Source: Acidimicrobiaceae bacterium
GTDB taxonomy: Bacteria; Actinomycetota; Acidimicrobiia; Acidimicrobiales; RAAP-2
Direction: 5' to 3'
Assembly (NCBI GenBank): GCA_030838245.1
Contig: JAUTXB010000226.1
Span: 1 to 7,040 of the forward strand
Length of the DNA stretch: 7,040 nucleotides
The position numbers and the translations under genes were made by a program. The notes under the pieces were generated by a model that was not told the origin of the DNA, made no database searches, and saw only the letters and a list, made by a program, of their open reading frames with translations. Positions 5,102 through 7,040 of this stretch are shown piece by piece (position 1 is the stretch's first letter; each line of letters starts with the position of its first letter).

Positions 5102-7040
5102 GTGGTGACTTCACCGCCACGGCCCGCGACCCACTCGGCCCGGCCGGTGCGTGCCCCGTCGGCGCCGAAGTCGCCACGATGGCGACGGTGGACCGGTCCG
5201 GGGTCGTGGGCGGGCTGGACGAACCTGGTGGTGATCCTCGGCGTCATCGCCGTGGCCCTGTGGCAGCTCCACCCCTCGCTCTTGTTGGCCGACACGACGA
5301 CGGCGGGAGGCGACACCGGCGCCCACGTCATGCTGCCCGCCTTCATGAAGTCGAACCTCCTGGCCCACGGCCAGCTGACCGGGTGGGACCCCAACTGGTA
5401 CGACGGATTTCCCGTCTACACCTTCTACTTCCCGTTGCCCGCCGTATTGACGGTGGTGCTGAACGGGCTGGTCTCATACGACGTGGCCTTCAAATTGGTC
5501 ACCATCCTCGGAACGATCACCCTGCCCGTCGCCGCCTGGGCCTTCGGGCGCCTGGCCGGCCTCCGAGATCCCGGGCCGGCGTGCCTGGCGGCAGCCACCC
5601 TGCCCTTCCTCTTCGAGCCCAGCTTCTCCATCTACGGCGGGAACCTCCTGTCCACCTTGGCCGGCGAGTACTCCTACTCGCTGGGGTTGTCGCTGGCCCT
5701 GGTGTTCTTGGGTGTGGTGGCGCGCGGGCTGCGCACCAACCGGCAGCGGGGCCTGGCCGCGGTGCTCTTGGCCGCCGCACTCCTGTGCCACCTCATCACC
5801 GGTCTGTTCGCCATCGCCGGAGCGGTGGTGTGGCTTCTGGTCCTCGATCGCGACTACTTCCGGGGGGCCCTACTGTCCGGCGCCAGAGGTCGAGCGGCTG
5901 GCCGCCGGTGGACGACTCGGCTCCTCTGGTCGATAGTGGTGGGCGCGGTCGGCATCGCCCTGACCGCGTGGTGGCTGGTGCCCTTCCTCGTCGATCAGCA
6001 GTACACCACCAACATGGGGTGGTTGAACGTCGATGGCTTCCCGCACCTGTTGTTCCCGGGATCGGCGCGGTGGGTCCTGGCCGTGGACGTGATCGGCCTG
6101 GTCGCCATGGTCGTCCGCCGGAACCGGGTGTCCCTGTTCATCGCCGTGATGGGTGGGATCTCCGCCGGAGTGGTCTGCCTCGATCCCCAGGGAAAGCTCT
6201 ACAACGTCCGGTTCCTCCCGCTGTGGTTCCTGTGCCTCTACCTCCTGGCCGGGTTGGCGGTGGCCGACGTGACCGCGGGCGTGGCCCGGCTGCTGCGACG
6301 GCGCCGGGTCGACCGCTGGGTGGAGGCGGTCGAGCGGTCAGCGGGGAGCACACCGCCAGACTGGCGACCGGGCATGCGGATCACCCGGTACCGGCGCCCC
6401 CGTCCCCCGGCCCGTCCGCCGGCGGCCATCGTGGGGTCACTGCTCTGCCTGGTCGGCGCCTTGGTGGCCGTGGTGCCCCCACTGGCCCTCCCGGCCAGCG
6501 CCCTGTCGCGGGTCGGGGTGACGGTGGGTGCCGACCAGCCCAGCGCCTGGGCCACGTGGAACTACTCGGGGTACGAGCAAAAGCCGGACTACCCCGAGTA
6601 CCAGTCGCTCATGAAGACCATGGCATCGGTCGGCGCCACACAGGGCTGTGGGCGGGCCATGTGGGAGTACGACCCGTCGGAAAATCGATTCGGCACCACC
6701 ATGGCGTTGATGCTGCTGCCGTACTGGACGAACGGATGCATCGACTCGATGGAGGGACTGCTGTTCGAATCGGCCACCACCACGCCCTTCCATTTCCTCA
6801 ACCAGAACGAGCTATCGGCCACGCCGTCGAACGCCATGGTCGGCCTGCCCTACGGGGGGCTGAACGTGCCCCTCGGGATCGAGCACCTCCAGCTCCTGGG
6901 GGTCCGATACTTCATGGCCTCCTCGCCGTCGGTGCAACAGGCAGCGGCTGCTGATCCCGCCGCCACCCTGGTCGCATCGAACGGCCCGTGGCGCACCAGC
7001 TACAACGGCCAGATGCTCAACACCACGTGGAAGATCTACC
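5102..7040 (+). CDS. Large polytopic membrane protein, PTPS-related / GT-C-like, 3'-truncated
   Basis: This frame stays open from at least 5102 to the window edge (646 codons visible, no stop). The hydrophobic periodicity and sensible composition show it is the coding frame, not the Arg/Gly/Pro-rich frame overlapping it. After a basic, Pro-rich N-terminus (1-40) comes TM1 (about 42-62), then an external loop with GGDTGAH (D71, H75) and GWDPNWYDGFPVYTF (94-108). This acidic first loop plus G-W-x-P and D-G-F-P resembles GT-C-fold glycosyltransferases and the '6-pyruvoyl-tetrahydropterin synthase-related' membrane family. GNLLSTLAGEY (180-190) is also reminiscent of that family. More helices follow to about 395, a basic loop (396-440), a helix (441-466), then an exposed domain (from about 470) with Cys516 and Cys546. 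A role in envelope glycan or lipid-linked sugar handling is inferred. GTG 5102 and 5105 are both possible starts and neither has a clear ribosome site; coupling to the CPBP stop one base away is likely. Confidence 0.72.
   Translation, partial: MVTSPPRPATHSARPVRAPSAPKSPRWRRWTGPGSWAGWTNLVVILGVIAVALWQLHPSLLLADTTTAGGDTGAHVMLPAFMKSNLLAHGQLTGWDPNWYDGFPVYTFYFPLPAVLTVVLNGLVSYDVAFKLVTILGTITLPVAAWAFGRLAGLRDPGPACLAAATLPFLFEPSFSIYGGNLLSTLAGEYSYSLGLSLALVFLGVVARGLRTNRQRGLAAVLLAAALLCHLITGLFAIAGAVVWLLVLDRDYFRGALLSGARGRAAGRRWTTRLLWSIVVGAVGIALTAWWLVPFLVDQQYTTNMGWLNVDGFPHLLFPGSARWVLAVDVIGLVAMVVRRNRVSLFIAVMGGISAGVVCLDPQGKLYNVRFLPLWFLCLYLLAGLAVADVTAGVARLLRRRRVDRWVEAVERSAGSTPPDWRPGMRITRYRRPRPPARPPAAIVGSLLCLVGALVAVVPPLALPASALSRVGVTVGADQPSAWATWNYSGYEQKPDYPEYQSLMKTMASVGATQGCGRAMWEYDPSENRFGTTMALMLLPYWTNGCIDSMEGLLFESATTTPFHFLNQNELSATPSNAMVGLPYGGLNVPLGIEHLQLLGVRYFMASSPSVQQAAAADPAATLVASNGPWRTSYNGQMLNTTWKIY

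Noticed and set aside
3916..5394. 492-codon minus-strand open frame opposite the CPBP gene
   Set aside because: Runs antisense through a protein with all CPBP motifs; charged, repetitive composition with no recognisable domain.
5179..6954. 591-codon plus-strand open frame overlapping the last gene
   Set aside because: Its product is Arg/Gly/Pro/His-rich without hydrophobic periodicity, typical of an out-of-frame shadow in GC-rich DNA. The frame from 5102 gives a coherent membrane protein through the same bases.

Overview
The window reads as chromosomal DNA of a high-GC Gram-positive-type bacterium, most likely an actinomycete (Actinomycetota). The GC content is high, third codon positions are dominated by G/C, GTG is the likely start for all three genes whose 5' ends are visible, and two proteins carry Pro/Gly/Trp-rich tails of a kind common in that phylum. 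A class-level placement such as Acidimicrobiia would be a guess. I see no rRNA, tRNA, CRISPR array, phage module or complete mobile element.

Layout, left to right. (1) Bases 1-1155 (+) hold the C-terminal part of an APC-superfamily amino-acid permease whose 5' end lies outside the window. (2) Bases 1156-1580 form a convergent gap. Its right part (1317-1580, minus strand) is a decayed C-terminal fragment of an IS630-family DDE transposase that abuts the ftsH stop codon. The left part (1156-1316) holds only short palindromes. (3) Bases 1581-3935 (-) encode a full-length FtsH membrane AAA+ zinc protease with an unusual ~150-residue Ser/Gly/Asp then Pro/Trp-rich tail. (4) Bases 3936-4020 are an 85-bp divergent promoter region with a 7-bp-arm inverted repeat. 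(5) Bases 4021-5100 (+) encode a CPBP (CAAX/Abi) family intramembrane glutamic protease with a long Pro-rich N-terminal tail. (6) From 5102 to the right edge (+), separated by one base, runs a large multi-spanning membrane protein resembling the '6-pyruvoyl-tetrahydropterin synthase-related' GT-C-like family. It is cut by the window end.

Functionally, the centre is a divergent pair of membrane proteases: FtsH (ATP-dependent quality control) and a CPBP protease. They share an 85-bp control region and a recognisable tail motif, Trp + Pro run + Gly-[His/Gln]-[Trp/Tyr]-Pro. On the right the CPBP gene appears co-transcribed with a putative envelope glycan or lipid-linked sugar protein. The shared tail is the most unusual feature, but such tails are widespread in actinobacterial membrane proteins, so a common partner is only a hypothesis. 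Nothing here clearly amounts to a new defence or mobile system.
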